Source: Cyclobacteriaceae bacterium (GTDB lineage: Bacteria; Bacteroidota; Bacteroidia; Cytophagales; Cyclobacteriaceae). From it: a stretch of 64,000 nt of DNA. The notes below the pieces were generated by a model, which worked only from the letters and a program-made list of their open reading frames with translations, had not been told where the DNA came from and made no database searches. The stretch is taken from positions 1-64,000 of the forward strand of contig JAHBUB010000016.1 of the NCBI GenBank assembly GCA_019638285.1, given 5' to 3'. A program made the position numbers and the translations under genes. Positions 37,491-46,897 of the stretch are shown here, in pieces (within the stretch, counting starts at the first letter, position 1; the number at the start of each line of letters is the position of its first letter).

Positions 37491-37838
37491 ATGGTGGCCA
37501 TTAAGATCAAGAGAGTATATGAGAAGCCGTCCAAGTCTGACGGCCAACGTATTCTTGTAGACAGACTTTGGCCGAGGGGCCTGACAAAAGAGAAGGCGGC
37601 TGTTGATTTGTGGCTAAAAGGTATTGCGCCTTCTACAGAGCTCAGGAAATGGTTCGGCCATGATCCGGACAAATGGAAGGAGTTTCAAAAAAGGTATCAT
37701 CAGGAACTTAAAAAGAACAAAGAACAAGTTTCGCTATTGAATGAAGAGATAAAAAAGGGTGAAGTTACGTTGGTATATGGAGCGCGAGATGAGGAACACA
37801 ATGAAGCGCGTGTTCTTAAAGAATGGTTAAGCCGTTAA
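37491..37838 (+). CDS. DUF488 family protein, YeaO-like
   Basis: A 115-residue basic cytosolic protein of the DUF488 family (short YeaO-like form), with the conserved start [17 protein letters not shown], the central [15 protein letters not shown], and the C-terminal [17 protein letters not shown]. Function unknown; relatives are often found with Fe-S or stress genes. A second, longer DUF488 gene lies at 49915-50460. It precedes a uspA gene by 49 bases in the same direction. Confidence 0.88.
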   Translation: MVAIKIKRVYEKPSKSDGQRILVDRLWPRGLTKEKAAVDLWLKGIAPSTELRKWFGHDPDKWKEFQKRYHQELKKNKEQVSLLNEEIKKGEVTLVYGARDEEHNEARVLKEWLSR

Positions 37839-37886
37839 ACAAACTATTTAAGTGTTGAAGATTGTAAAAAACTAAAGTCCAATAAA

Positions 37887-38357
37887 ATGAAAAAAGTATT
37901 AATTGCGTTAGATTATAATCCAAGTGCACAAAAAATTGCAGAGATCGGTCATCAATTCGCAAAGTCAATGAATGCCAAAGTAACTTTAATGCATGTGATT
38001 TCGGACTATACGTATTATTCGTCTTTGAATTATTCTCCCATCATGGGGTTTGACAGCTTCAGCAATGCAATTGAAACAGAGGGTAGTGGGGAATTGAAAA
38101 GAGTGGCACATAATTATCTGGAAAGGGCAAAAGAACATCTGAAGGATGAAACCATTCAAACGACCATAAGAAGTGGTGTATTTGCCAAAACGATATTGGA
38201 CACTGCAAAAGAATTAGAAGCCGACATAATAGTTATGGGTACTCACAGTAGGAGAGGATTAGAAAAGATTTTACTAGGAAGTGTGGCAGAGCAAGTTTTA
38301 CACAGCAGCGTGATACCATTATTCATTATACCTACCCGAACAATAGAGGAAAAGTAG
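37887..38357 (+). CDS. Universal stress protein UspA family
   Basis: A 156-residue UspA-fold protein. The C-terminal nucleotide-binding signature GTHSRRGLEKILLGSVAEQVL fits the ATP-binding G-x2-G-x9-G(S/T) type. Located 49 bases after the DUF488 gene, 85 bases before aconitase, so the three may share a transcript. Usp proteins accompany anaerobic, NO and starvation responses in many bacteria; no specific partner can be named. Confidence 0.88.
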   Translation: MKKVLIALDYNPSAQKIAEIGHQFAKSMNAKVTLMHVISDYTYYSSLNYSPIMGFDSFSNAIETEGSGELKRVAHNYLERAKEHLKDETIQTTIRSGVFAKTILDTAKELEADIIVMGTHSRRGLEKILLGSVAEQVLHSSVIPLFIIPTRTIEEK

Positions 38358-38442
38358 GAGTGTAGGTGAGATGAGTAGATATTACTTGAAATGAAATAAT
38401 TACAGAAAGGCACTTTAATAGGAAACAAAAAACTATAAAACC

Positions 38443-41232
38443 ATGTCCAAAGATCCATATAAGATAAAAAAGTCATTAACTACTAAAAATGGTGCATTCA
38501 ATTATTTTAGCCTTGAAGAACTTGTAAAGCAAGGACATGCTATTGAGAAGCTGCCTTTTTCCATACGGATTTTGTTGGAAAATGCCTTGCGCAATTTTGA
38601 TGGTTTTGCAGTAACCAAGGAAAATATAGAAACTCTTTTGCATTGGCAGCCAAAAGGTTCGGACAAGGATATTCCGTTTAAGCCAGCTCGTGTATTAATG
38701 CAGGATTTTACGGGAGTTCCTGCTGTGGTTGATATTGCTGCACTCCGTGCTGAGGTGGCGAGAAAAGGGAAGGACCCGAATACCATCAATCCACTCATTC
38801 CTGTCGACCTGGTGATAGACCATTCGGTACAAGTAGATTTTTTTGGAACGGACTATTCCTATGGACGCAATATAGACGAAGAGTACAAGCGCAATAAAGA
38901 ACGATACCAGTTTCTGAAGTGGGCACAGAATTCATTTGATAATTTTACAGTAGTGCCTCCTGGAATGGGTATTTGCCATCAGGTAAATCTGGAATATTTA
39001 TCCAAAGGTGTCATTGAAAGAAATGGGGAAATTTTTCCTGACACGTTAGTAGGACTTGATAGTCACACGCCAATGGTCAACGGAATTGGGGTAGTAGCTT
39101 GGGGAGTAGGCGGCATCGAAGCCGAAGCGGCTATTCTGGGACAGCCTCTCTATTTTATTATGCCGGAAGTGATCGGGCTTAAACTCACAGGAAAACTTCC
39201 ATTGGGAACCACTGCCACTGATCTGGTATTGACCATCGCCAATTTGTTGAGAAAGCGAGGCGTAGTAGGAAAATTCGTAGAGGTATTTGGTTCTGGATTA
39301 GACAATCTTTCAGTTCCTGACAGGGCAACCATTGGCAATATGTCACCCGAATTCGGAAGTACAATTACCTATTTCCCCATAGATGATAAAACGTTGGAGT
39401 ATATGCGGAAAAGCAATCGCTCAGAAGAGCAAATCGCTCTTGTGGAAACGTATTGCAAAACCAATATGCTATGGCGTGAACACGAAGATAAAATCACTTA
39501 TACAGATGTTGTAGAACTAGACATTTCAACCATCGAGCCCACTGTGGCGGGCCCTAAAAGACCACAGGATAAAATCCTTTTAAAAGATTTCAAAAATAAG
39601 TTTATTGATTTGCTGGATGAATCCTTCGATAGGAAATATATCTCTCATGAAGATCGTGCTATGGAAAAGGCGATTACACGATTTGATGGGGAGGGTGGAG
39701 ATTTACCGTATACTTCTGCCAGTGCAAGTCCGCTTCCAACAGAAATAGAAGCCAAAGAAAAGGATGGTTTAAAAACGGTTTGGATCACCAGAGGACAAGA
39801 GAAGTTTATGCTTTCTGACGGTTCAGTGGCTATAGCAGCCATAACATCATGCACCAATACCTCCAATCCGTTTGTGATGGTGGGCGCAGGGTTAGTAGCC
39901 AGAAAGGCTAGGGAACATGGGATTGGCGTAAAGCCCTGGGTGAAAACTTCGCTCGCACCAGGCTCTAAAGTCGTGACCGACTATCTTGAGAAAGCAGATT
40001 TGATGAAAGATCTGGAGGCGCTTCAGTTCCATTTGGTGGGCTATGGCTGTACTTCATGTATTGGAAACTCCGGTCCTTTATCTCCCAAAATCGCAAAAGC
40101 AGTGGACGACCATAACCTGGTTGTGGCTTCTGTTCTTTCCGGAAATAGGAATTTTGAGGCCAGGATTCATCCCCAGGTAAAAATGAATTTTTTGATGTCG
40201 CCTATGCTCGTGGTTGCTTATGCCATTGCAGGTCGTGTAGACATTGATCTAATCAATGAGCCCATTAGTTTTGACTCCAATAGACAACCTGTTTATCTGA
40301 AAGATATATGGCCAACTGATGATGAAATTAATGAAATCCTGAGCCGAGTCCTATCTCCGAAAGATTTTGAGAAAAATTATGGTGAGATATTTGAAGGCAA
40401 TGAAATCTGGAGAAATCTGGAGGTACCAACGGGCAAGCTGTATGAGTGGGATACAAACTCTACTTATATTAAGGAAATTCCATTTTTCCACGGCATTTCC
40501 GAAAAGCCAAATCCACTGGAGGATATAAAGGGTGCACGCGCCTTAATGGTATTAGGGGATAGTGTAACTACCGATCACATCTCTCCGGCAGGTGGTTTCA
40601 ACGAACATTCTGCTGCTGGTAAATATTTGTTGAGCCAGGGTGTGAAGAAAGAGAATTTCAATTCGTATGGGTCACGAAGGGGAAATGATGAGGTGATGGT
40701 ACGCGGTACATTTGCCAATGTACGGATCAAAAATAAACTAGCCGGAAAAGAAGGCGGCTACACGAGCCATTTGCCTTCTGGTAAAGAAATGACTGTTTAT
40801 GATGCTTCCTTAAAATATAAGGAAGAACAAACCCCATTGCTGGTTTTGACCGGAAAGGAATATGGCAGCGGCTCTTCACGTGACTGGGCAGCCAAAGGGA
40901 CCTTCTTATTGGGGATAAAGTTTGTGTTGGCTGAGAGTTATGAGCGTATTCACAGGAGTAACCTGGTAGGACTTGGTGTGCTGCCACTTCAATACAAAGA
41001 AGGAGAAACTGCTGAGGGTTTAGGTCTAACAGGCAAAGAAATATTTACAGTAACAGGAATTGCCAATGACATCAAGCCATTAAAGGAAGTACAGATTGTA
41101 GCAAAAAATGAAAAAGGGGAGGAAATCAAGTTTCTGGCCATTGCCCGCCTCGATTCACAAATAGAGATCGAGTATTATCGCAATGGCGGCATTTTGCAAT
41201 ATGTATTACGGCAATTTCTAAGTAAAAGCTGA
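38443..41232 (+). CDS. acnA: Aconitate hydratase A
   Basis: A 929-residue TCA-cycle enzyme that interconverts citrate and isocitrate through a [4Fe-4S] cluster. The three cluster cysteines are Cys470 (in TSCTNTSNP), Cys536 and Cys539 (in CTSCIGNSG). The C-terminal swivel domain has GSGSSRDWAAKG. Length and order are those of AcnA/IRP-type. The exposed Fe-S cluster is known to be destroyed by NO and superoxide, so its location among RIC, SufT and RrF2 genes fits a replace-and-repair response. It is followed after 28 bases by a zinc-ribbon protein gene. Confidence 0.95.
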   Translation: MSKDPYKIKKSLTTKNGAFNYFSLEELVKQGHAIEKLPFSIRILLENALRNFDGFAVTKENIETLLHWQPKGSDKDIPFKPARVLMQDFTGVPAVVDIAALRAEVARKGKDPNTINPLIPVDLVIDHSVQVDFFGTDYSYGRNIDEEYKRNKERYQFLKWAQNSFDNFTVVPPGMGICHQVNLEYLSKGVIERNGEIFPDTLVGLDSHTPMVNGIGVVAWGVGGIEAEAAILGQPLYFIMPEVIGLKLTGKLPLGTTATDLVLTIANLLRKRGVVGKFVEVFGSGLDNLSVPDRATIGNMSPEFGSTITYFPIDDKTLEYMRKSNRSEEQIALVETYCKTNMLWREHEDKITYTDVVELDISTIEPTVAGPKRPQDKILLKDFKNKFIDLLDESFDRKYISHEDRAMEKAITRFDGEGGDLPYTSASASPLPTEIEAKEKDGLKTVWITRGQEKFMLSDGSVAIAAITSCTNTSNPFVMVGAGLVARKAREHGIGVKPWVKTSLAPGSKVVTDYLEKADLMKDLEALQFHLVGYGCTSCIGNSGPLSPKIAKAVDDHNLVVASVLSGNRNFEARIHPQVKMNFLMSPMLVVAYAIAGRVDIDLINEPISFDSNRQPVYLKDIWPTDDEINEILSRVLSPKDFEKNYGEIFEGNEIWRNLEVPTGKLYEWDTNSTYIKEIPFFHGISEKPNPLEDIKGARALMVLGDSVTTDHISPAGGFNEHSAAGKYLLSQGVKKENFNSYGSRRGNDEVMVRGTFANVRIKNKLAGKEGGYTSHLPSGKEMTVYDASLKYKEEQTPLLVLTGKEYGSGSSRDWAAKGTFLLGIKFVLAESYERIHRSNLVGLGVLPLQYKEGETAEGLGLTGKEIFTVTGIANDIKPLKEVQIVAKNEKGEEIKFLAIARLDSQIEIEYYRNGGILQYVLRQFLSKS

Positions 41233-41260
41233 AAATTTTTTAGTACTTAAAACTTTAGAT

Positions 41261-41545
41261 ATGGATTTTTTTGAGAGTATACTTGATTATCTGAAGAGAC
41301 CGAAAGAGGAAACTGAAAGTCAAGCACCAGAAGGTGTTTGCCCTGTGTGCTGGGGCTATCAGGAATATGATCATAAGATACGCAAACTCTTCAAGGATGA
41401 TCAAATTGATGTGATACACCACAAGAAAAAATATACACGCACCCTCTGGTTCGTCAAAAAGTATATTGAAGGTATCCGGCTAAGGGAGGGCGAGACGCAA
41501 ACCTGCCCTACATGCGGTGAGAAGCATGATACGAAACATGAATAA
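41261..41545 (+). CDS. Small zinc-ribbon protein
   Basis: A 94-residue protein with two CPxC motifs, CPVC (residues 27-30) and CPTC (82-85), expected to bind one zinc as a ribbon. The central part is basic, with IHHKKKYTRTLWFVKKYIEGIR, which may contact nucleic acid or membrane. Small Bacteroidota family of unknown role. It lies 28 bases after aconitase and 19 bases before osmC, so it belongs to the same operon. Confidence 0.65.
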   Translation: MDFFESILDYLKRPKEETESQAPEGVCPVCWGYQEYDHKIRKLFKDDQIDVIHHKKKYTRTLWFVKKYIEGIRLREGETQTCPTCGEKHDTKHE

Positions 41546-41564
41546 TTTAACTAAATAAAATACA

Positions 41565-41981
41565 ATGAAACGTACAGCCAATGCCGTGTGGAACGGCTCA
41601 TTAAAAGAAGGAGAAGGAAAACTAACTACTCAAAGCAATGTTTTGAATAATTCAATATACTGCTTCAATTCGCGATTTGGAACTGGCAAGAGCACCAACC
41701 CGGATGAATTGCTTGCTGCGGCCCATGCCGGATGTTTTGCCATGGCCTTAAGTCTTATTTTGGGCGAGGCCGGTTTTACCCCAGATTCCTTAGAGGTAAC
41801 CGCTACCGTCTCTATGGATGTGGACAAACTTGAACTTACCGGTTCTCATTTAGTACTTAAAGCAAAAATTCCAAGTATAAGCAAGGAGAAGTTCATGGAA
41901 TGTGCCAATGCTGCTAAGAAGGGTTGCCCAGTAAGCAAAGCCCTGAGCTTTAAGATTACACTGGATGCTACCTTGGCTTAA
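41565..41981 (+). CDS. OsmC family peroxiredoxin
   Basis: A 138-residue thiol peroxidase of the OsmC/Ohr family. Both redox cysteines are present: in HAGCFAMALS (about residue 56) and in KGCPVSKALS (about 125). OsmC proteins reduce organic hydroperoxides and protect against oxidative stress. It lies 19 bases after the zinc-ribbon gene. The length and both cysteines are normal. Confidence 0.92.
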   Translation: MKRTANAVWNGSLKEGEGKLTTQSNVLNNSIYCFNSRFGTGKSTNPDELLAAAHAGCFAMALSLILGEAGFTPDSLEVTATVSMDVDKLELTGSHLVLKAKIPSISKEKFMECANAAKKGCPVSKALSFKITLDATLA

Positions 41982-42150
41982 TTTTGAAAGTTAGATATGA
42001 CAGGTAACACAATACAAAGAAGGTGTCAAGGTACGGGATAGGTTCGTTGTGATTTTTATTTTAACCCTATAAGGAATAAAAGTACTTAATTACTTTTATT
42101 AATCAAGATAGTTTATTTCTTTTAGGGCTTAATTATTAAACATTAAGGCA

Positions 42151-42387
42151 ATGACAGAATCAAACGAAAACATTCTTGACGCAACGACAATTGAGCCCAG
42201 ATTAAAACACCCCACTATTTTCGCTCGATTTGATGAGCTGAAATCTGGAGAGAGCTTTAGATTGCACAACGATCACGACCCCAAACCACTGTATTATCAA
42301 TTGATGGGTGAAAGGGGTGATATTTTTACTTGGGAATATTTAGAGCAGGGGCCCGATTGGTGGAAAATTAAAATTACAAAAAAATAA
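42151..42387 (+). CDS. DUF2249 domain protein
   Basis: A 78-residue single DUF2249 domain with conserved HPTIFARFDELKSGES, HNDHDPKPLYYQ and WEYLEQGPDWWKIKI. The family is structurally related to the SirA/TusA sulfur-carrier fold but lacks its cysteine, and frequently accompanies hemerythrin and NO-related genes. It is about 70% identical to the N-terminal domain of the RIC protein at 42419, 31 bases downstream, so it arose by tandem duplication. Confidence 0.85.
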   Translation: MTESNENILDATTIEPRLKHPTIFARFDELKSGESFRLHNDHDPKPLYYQLMGERGDIFTWEYLEQGPDWWKIKITKK

Positions 42388-42418
42388 ATATCTGGTATAC
42401 CCATTAAATCATACAAAA

Positions 42419-43375
42419 ATGGAAGTAACATCAGAAAATATCCTGAATGTGACCTTGTTAGAACCGAAACAAAAACATCCTACTATTTTTGTGCGGTATG
42501 ACGAATTGAAAGAGGGTGAGAGTCTGATAATACACAACGACCACGATCCTAAGCCACTATACTACCAACTGTTGGGTGAAAGAGGCAATGTCTTTACCTG
42601 GGAATACCTGGAGGAAGGGCCAGATTGGTGGAAAGTAAGAATACGGAAACGCATTATTGGCGAAAATGAAGAAACACTGGGGCAACTGGCTGCAAAAGAT
42701 TTACGTAAAGTAGCAGTTTTTAAAAAATATGGCTTAGACTTTTCTTGTGGTGGCGAAAAAACAGTAAAAGAAGCGTGCGCTGAAAAGGGCTTGGATGTGA
42801 CTAAAGTAGAGCAGGAGTTACAACAAACTGAAAAAGCACCGGCATCACGTCCTATTCCATATGATGAGTGGAATTTGGATTTTCTTTCAGATTATATTGT
42901 GAACACACATCATAGTTACATCCGAAAAAATTTACCGGATATTACTACTTATTCCAATAAAGTAATGGAAGTGCACGGTGATCGTCATCCTGAATTGATT
43001 GAAATAAATAATCTAGTAAAAAAAATGGGTTCGGAATTAAATGCCCATATAGAGAAGGAAGAAAAAGGATTGTTTCCAATAATTAAGGTATTGGTAAATG
43101 GAAATAGGGATGCATCTCCGCAAAAAATTCCTGGTTCTAAAGATTTTCAACACTTTCTAGATATACATGAAGCAGAACATGCGTCAGTTGGCAACGAATT
43201 AGATCAGATCAGAATACTATCTAACAATTATACTCTACCTGAAGATGCCTGTGCCAGTTACACTCTGCTATATCGTATGTTAGATGAATTTGAAGACGAC
43301 CTTCATTTACACATCCATCTTGAAAACAATATCCTTTTCCCAAAGGCGATTAAATTGGTTAAGCAATTATCATAG
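42419..43375 (+). CDS. ric: RIC protein with N-terminal DUF2249 domain
   Basis: A 318-residue protein. Residues 1-78 form a DUF2249 domain; 85-140 a DUF542 domain with FSCGGEKTV; the rest a hemerythrin di-iron domain with HHSYIRK, HGDRHPEL, IEKEEKGLFP, HEAEHASV and HIHLENNILFP. This form combines a redox-partner-like DUF2249 domain with the Fe-S repair machinery. It is a paralogue of the RIC at 35615-36352. It lies 31 bases after the single DUF2249 gene. The remaining 43376-43482 gap shows no gene. Confidence 0.9.
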   Translation: MEVTSENILNVTLLEPKQKHPTIFVRYDELKEGESLIIHNDHDPKPLYYQLLGERGNVFTWEYLEEGPDWWKVRIRKRIIGENEETLGQLAAKDLRKVAVFKKYGLDFSCGGEKTVKEACAEKGLDVTKVEQELQQTEKAPASRPIPYDEWNLDFLSDYIVNTHHSYIRKNLPDITTYSNKVMEVHGDRHPELIEINNLVKKMGSELNAHIEKEEKGLFPIIKVLVNGNRDASPQKIPGSKDFQHFLDIHEAEHASVGNELDQIRILSNNYTLPEDACASYTLLYRMLDEFEDDLHLHIHLENNILFPKAIKLVKQLS

Positions 43376-43482
43376 GGTAAGGAAATATTCGTATATTTTT
43401 CAAACGAAGAATGGACGAATATGAATGAATAAAAAGAATCATGATAAAGACCTTATGATCAGAGAAAATCTAATTTGTAATC

Positions 43483-44292
43483 ATGAAATCCATTAATGCT
43501 AATACTAAAATCGCTTACCTAATTAAAGAGCACCCTGATGCATTGGAGGCAATCATAAGCATTGATTCTAAGTTTCAAAAACTGAGGAACCCGTTGCTGA
43601 GAAAAGTGCTTGCAGGCCGCACTAGTATTGCCATGGCATCAAAGATGGCAGGCTGTAAGGTCAGTGATTTCTTTCTTAAACTTAAACCACTGGGATTTGA
43701 AATTGATACCAATAACTTACCTGTAAATGAGGAAAGAAAAGAATTGCCTTCCTTCATCACCTCTCTTACCAAAAATCAAATTATTGACTTTGATGTACGT
43801 GATATACTGGCATCTGGCAAAGATCCATTAAATCCTATTTTAGAAAAAGTAAAGTCTATTCAGACTGGGGAGGCATTAAGGATTATCAACACCTTCGAAC
43901 CGGTACCTTTAATTAAAATGCTGGAGAAGAAGGGGTTCCTTACCTATGCTGATGTAATTAGCAATGACTTGGTTGAAACCTACTTTTATAAGAAATCGGA
44001 TAAGGCTGGCATTGATATGGCGCCAGCCGAAAAAGCAGGGCATGGTTGGGAAGATGTAATGCAACGATTTGTTGATAAATTGGTTACAATAGATGTAAGA
44101 GAGTTAGAAATGCCTCAACCCATGCTTACCATTTTATCGGAACTTGATAAATTACCAGCTGAAAACGCACTGTATGTGTATCACAAACGCATACCTGTTT
44201 TTTTGTTACCCGAACTTACAGATAAAAAATTTGACTATCGCATAAAAGAAATAAGTGATGGCGAAGTCCATCTTTTGATTTTTAAGAACTAA
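43483..44292 (+). CDS. DUF1858-DUF2249-DUF2249 fusion protein
   Basis: A 269-residue cytoplasmic protein. Residues 1-75 form a DUF1858-like helical domain (AYLIKEHPDALEAI, AGRTSIAMASKMAG). Residues 95-165 form a DUF2249 domain (IDFDVRDILASGKDPL, IINTFEPVPLIKMLEKKG). Residues 195-269 form a second DUF2249 domain (IDVRELEMPQPML, VYHKRIPVFLLPEL). The set is recurrent next to NO-linked oxidoreductases; the function is not known. It ends 2 bases before the next gene. Confidence 0.82.
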   Translation: MKSINANTKIAYLIKEHPDALEAIISIDSKFQKLRNPLLRKVLAGRTSIAMASKMAGCKVSDFFLKLKPLGFEIDTNNLPVNEERKELPSFITSLTKNQIIDFDVRDILASGKDPLNPILEKVKSIQTGEALRIINTFEPVPLIKMLEKKGFLTYADVISNDLVETYFYKKSDKAGIDMAPAEKAGHGWEDVMQRFVDKLVTIDVRELEMPQPMLTILSELDKLPAENALYVYHKRIPVFLLPELTDKKFDYRIKEISDGEVHLLIFKN

Positions 44293-44293
44293 T

Positions 44294-45584
44294 ATGTTCA
44301 TAGCAGGCAGCAATAGCCCTATTAAAAACATTTCGTATAAAGTGGTGCTGCCATTTTACGGATATGCTGCTTTATCGTTTTTGCTTGCTACAATTTTAAT
44401 GCTGATGGACACCTCAGCGTTTACTCAACATTATTTTAGCCCTCATACATTAAGCCATTACCCATACCATGGCCTTAGGTTGGGGCAGCAAGATTATTCT
44501 GGGTGCGAGTCACCAGTTGTTTCCGGTATTGATTGAAGGGAAACTACATAGCAACTTCTTGGCTTACCTCTCGTTTATTTTTGCAGCTACAGGCATCCCT
44601 TTGCTAGTTTTTTCTTTTTACGAATTTGATATGGGTATGATGGCCCGTACAGGGGCAACGCTTATCAATCTTGCTGTAATTAGCTATTTCGTCAATCTTT
44701 GGTTAAGCATGTCGAATACTAAAAAGCAAAATGTACATGCTGTATTTGCTTTTACGTCAGTTTTGTGGCTATTCTTAACGACCGGACTGGGACTTCTGCT
44801 GATCTGGAATTTTACATCACATACACTTTCAAATGATTCCCTTCACTACCTTTCACTTCATGCGCATCTGGGTATAATAGGATGGTTTTTATTGATGATA
44901 ATAGGAGTGGGCTCCAGGTTGATACCTATGTTTCTCATTTCTAAGTATGAAAACACAACAAAATTATGGTGGATTTATGCGCTGATCAATATTGGATTGT
45001 TAAGTTTCCTCTTCCTTTTTCTTTCATCACCCCGATCAGAATTGTATTTTATTCCAATTGCTCTTATTAGTTCAGGTATAATTCTATTTGGGAACCATAT
45101 CTACCGATCATTTGCTAAGCGCATCCGCAAGAAAGTGGATGAACAGGTAAAAATTTCTATGCTTTCGGTGGCCTTTATTATCATTCCAATAATTGTCATG
45201 GTCGCAATTATTGCATTCTTTACAACAGTAAGTAGTACCCAGTTGGCACTACTTTATGGATTCACTATTTTTTTTGGTTGGATAACGGCCATTATTTTAG
45301 GTATGACTTTCAAGACACTTCCCTTTATTGTTTGGAATAAGGTGTATCATAACATTGCGGGTTTGGGAAAAACGCCTAACCCCAAAGAGTTGTTTCTCAA
45401 TAGTGTTTTCATTGTCAGCGGAGTTTCCTATCTCATTGGCTTCCTGGTTTTTGGATTGGGGATCATTCAAAGAAATACTTTAATATTAAATGTTGGAGCT
45501 ATTCTTCTTCTCGTAACCGCTGTGTTATATAATTTCAATGTTTTTATAATTCTATTTCATAAAGCAAAAATAAATGAACGTTAA
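44294..45584 (+). pseudogene. Heme-copper-oxidase-I-like/NnrS-like membrane protein, frameshifted
   Basis: The reading frame is split by a one-base insertion. The first 53 codons (from ATG 44294) run to about 44452 (FSPHTL), where the sequence TTAAGCC should be TTAGCC; the next frame then continues HTMALGWGSKIILGASHQLFPVL and runs to 45584. Without the extra base the product has about 429 residues and about 12 membrane helices. The histidine-rich motifs HTMALGWG, GASHQLFPVL and HAHLGIIGWFLLMIIGVGSRLIPMF suggest heme or metal ligands as in the heme-copper oxidase or NnrS superfamilies. It sits between the DUF1858-DUF2249 gene and sufT. Assembly error cannot be excluded. Confidence 0.72.
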
Positions 45585-45897
45585 AACTAATAATAGCAAA
45601 AAAGGCGATATCGCTATATCCGGTTTATATGATGTGATTGATCCTGAGATTGGTTTGAATATTATTGACCTTGGGTTGGTTTATCAAATTGATTTTGTGG
45701 AAGAAAACAAGGAAATCATTGTTACTATGACATTGACTACGCAATTCTGCCCTATGGGTGACGCAATTGTAAGTTCCACCACGCAATCCATGCAACAATC
45801 TTTTCCTGAAGATAAGATACAGGTGAATTTGACTTTTGATCCACATTGGGATGCCAGTATGATTTCTGAAGAGGGGAATAAGTTTCTAAACTATTAA
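45574..45897 (+). CDS. SufT-like metal-sulfur cluster assembly factor
   Basis: A 107-residue MIP18/DUF59-family protein with VIDPEIGLNIIDLGLVY and LTTQFCPMGD (Cys around residue 55), as in SufT and PaaD-like proteins, which help to mature Fe-S clusters. It starts 11 bases before the end of the preceding membrane-protein gene and ends 2 bases before an RrF2 gene, so the three are translationally coupled. Confidence 0.88.
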   Translation: MNVKTNNSKKGDIAISGLYDVIDPEIGLNIIDLGLVYQIDFVEENKEIIVTMTLTTQFCPMGDAIVSSTTQSMQQSFPEDKIQVNLTFDPHWDASMISEEGNKFLNY

Positions 45898-45899
45898 CA

Positions 45900-46331
45900 A
45901 TGCTTAGCAATACTTGTAAAACTGCTATAAAAGCTGTCATTTATCTTGCTTCGAAGGATGAGTCTGGCGAAAAGTCTGGCGTAAAGGAGATAGCTAGATT
46001 TATCAATGCAAGTGAACATACTGTTAGCAAGATATTGCAAACACTGACAAAGCAGAAAATAATTAATAGCATTAAGGGGCCAACCGGTGGATTTTACATT
46101 ACTACAAAGCAGCGCAAAAAACCGATAATAACCATTGTTGATACCATTGATGGGAAGGATCTATTTAATGAATGTGGTTTGGGATTGAGTAAATGTTCTT
46201 CTACACATCCTTGCCCCATTCATGATGAATATAAGAAGGGAAGAGAGGTTATTCAAAAATTGTTTAAGACTAAAACGATCAACGTATTGTGTGAGCCGGT
46301 AGAAAGCGGGTTGGCTTATCTGATAGGTTGA
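45900..46331 (+). CDS. Second RrF2 family iron-sulfur regulator
   Basis: A 143-residue RrF2 regulator, paralogous to the one at 34863-35297. The helix-turn-helix lies in residues 5-68 with wing GPTGGFY. The cysteine trio is Cys92, Cys99 and Cys105 in CGLGLxKCSSTHPC. It starts 2 bases after the sufT-like gene, in the same operon. A palindrome 46339-46357 lies between it and the next gene. This suggests a second NO- or Fe-S-sensing circuit. Confidence 0.88.
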   Translation: MLSNTCKTAIKAVIYLASKDESGEKSGVKEIARFINASEHTVSKILQTLTKQKIINSIKGPTGGFYITTKQRKKPIITIVDTIDGKDLFNECGLGLSKCSSTHPCPIHDEYKKGREVIQKLFKTKTINVLCEPVESGLAYLIG

Positions 46332-46338
46332 ACACTGA

Positions 46339-46357
46339 ATATTATTAAGAATAATAT
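46339..46357. promoter_or_regulatory. Perfect 19-bp inverted repeat
   Basis: ATATTATT AAG AATAATAT, 8-bp arms and 3-base centre, between the second RrF2 gene and the CopD-like gene. It may be an operator. Being all A/T except the centre G, it could arise by chance. Confidence 0.35.
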
Positions 46358-46377
46358 TGTTAATGAACTAATTATAA

Positions 46378-46866
46378 ATGAGTCATGGCGTATACATTCT
46401 TTCTGTTTTTATTCATGTGATCGCAGCATGTACATGGATAGGCGGTATGTTATTTTTGATACTAGTATTTATCCCAGGTATAAAGAAGCATCCTGACAAA
46501 GTGAGTTTAATAGCGGATGTATCACTAAAGTATAGAGGTGTTGGTGCGGTGGCCCTTACGACCTTATTTATTACTGGTATATTGCAACTTGAGTACCACG
46601 GTGTACAATGGACGGTAGAGTATTTTACTACTTCTTCCTATGGTGTGACAGCTGGTTTAAAAATTATTGTTTTTACCATTATTGTAATCATCAGTTTGAT
46701 ACACGATTATTATCTAGGCACAAAAGCGATTGATCAATGGAAAAACCAACCAGACCACGCTAAAACAAAAACATTGAGAACTCTTTCTCGATTCCTAGGT
46801 AGAGTCAGTTTTATACTTGCTTTGGTAGCTGCATGGTTAGGTATTATCTTGGTAAGAGGATGGTAG
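46378..46866 (+). CDS. CopD-like four-helix membrane protein
   Basis: A 162-residue inner-membrane protein with four helices. Helix 1 carries FIHVIAACTWIGGMLF, a motif of the CopD and related families in which the histidine may bind metal or heme; helix 3 ends with SLIHDYYLG. Copper import or heme-linked electron transfer is possible. It is placed between an RrF2 regulator and an AhpD-like gene, 46 bases after the former. Confidence 0.62.
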   Translation: MSHGVYILSVFIHVIAACTWIGGMLFLILVFIPGIKKHPDKVSLIADVSLKYRGVGAVALTTLFITGILQLEYHGVQWTVEYFTTSSYGVTAGLKIIVFTIIVIISLIHDYYLGTKAIDQWKNQPDHAKTKTLRTLSRFLGRVSFILALVAAWLGIILVRGW

Positions 46867-46897
46867 GTAAATAAGATTTAACACTAAATTATATATC

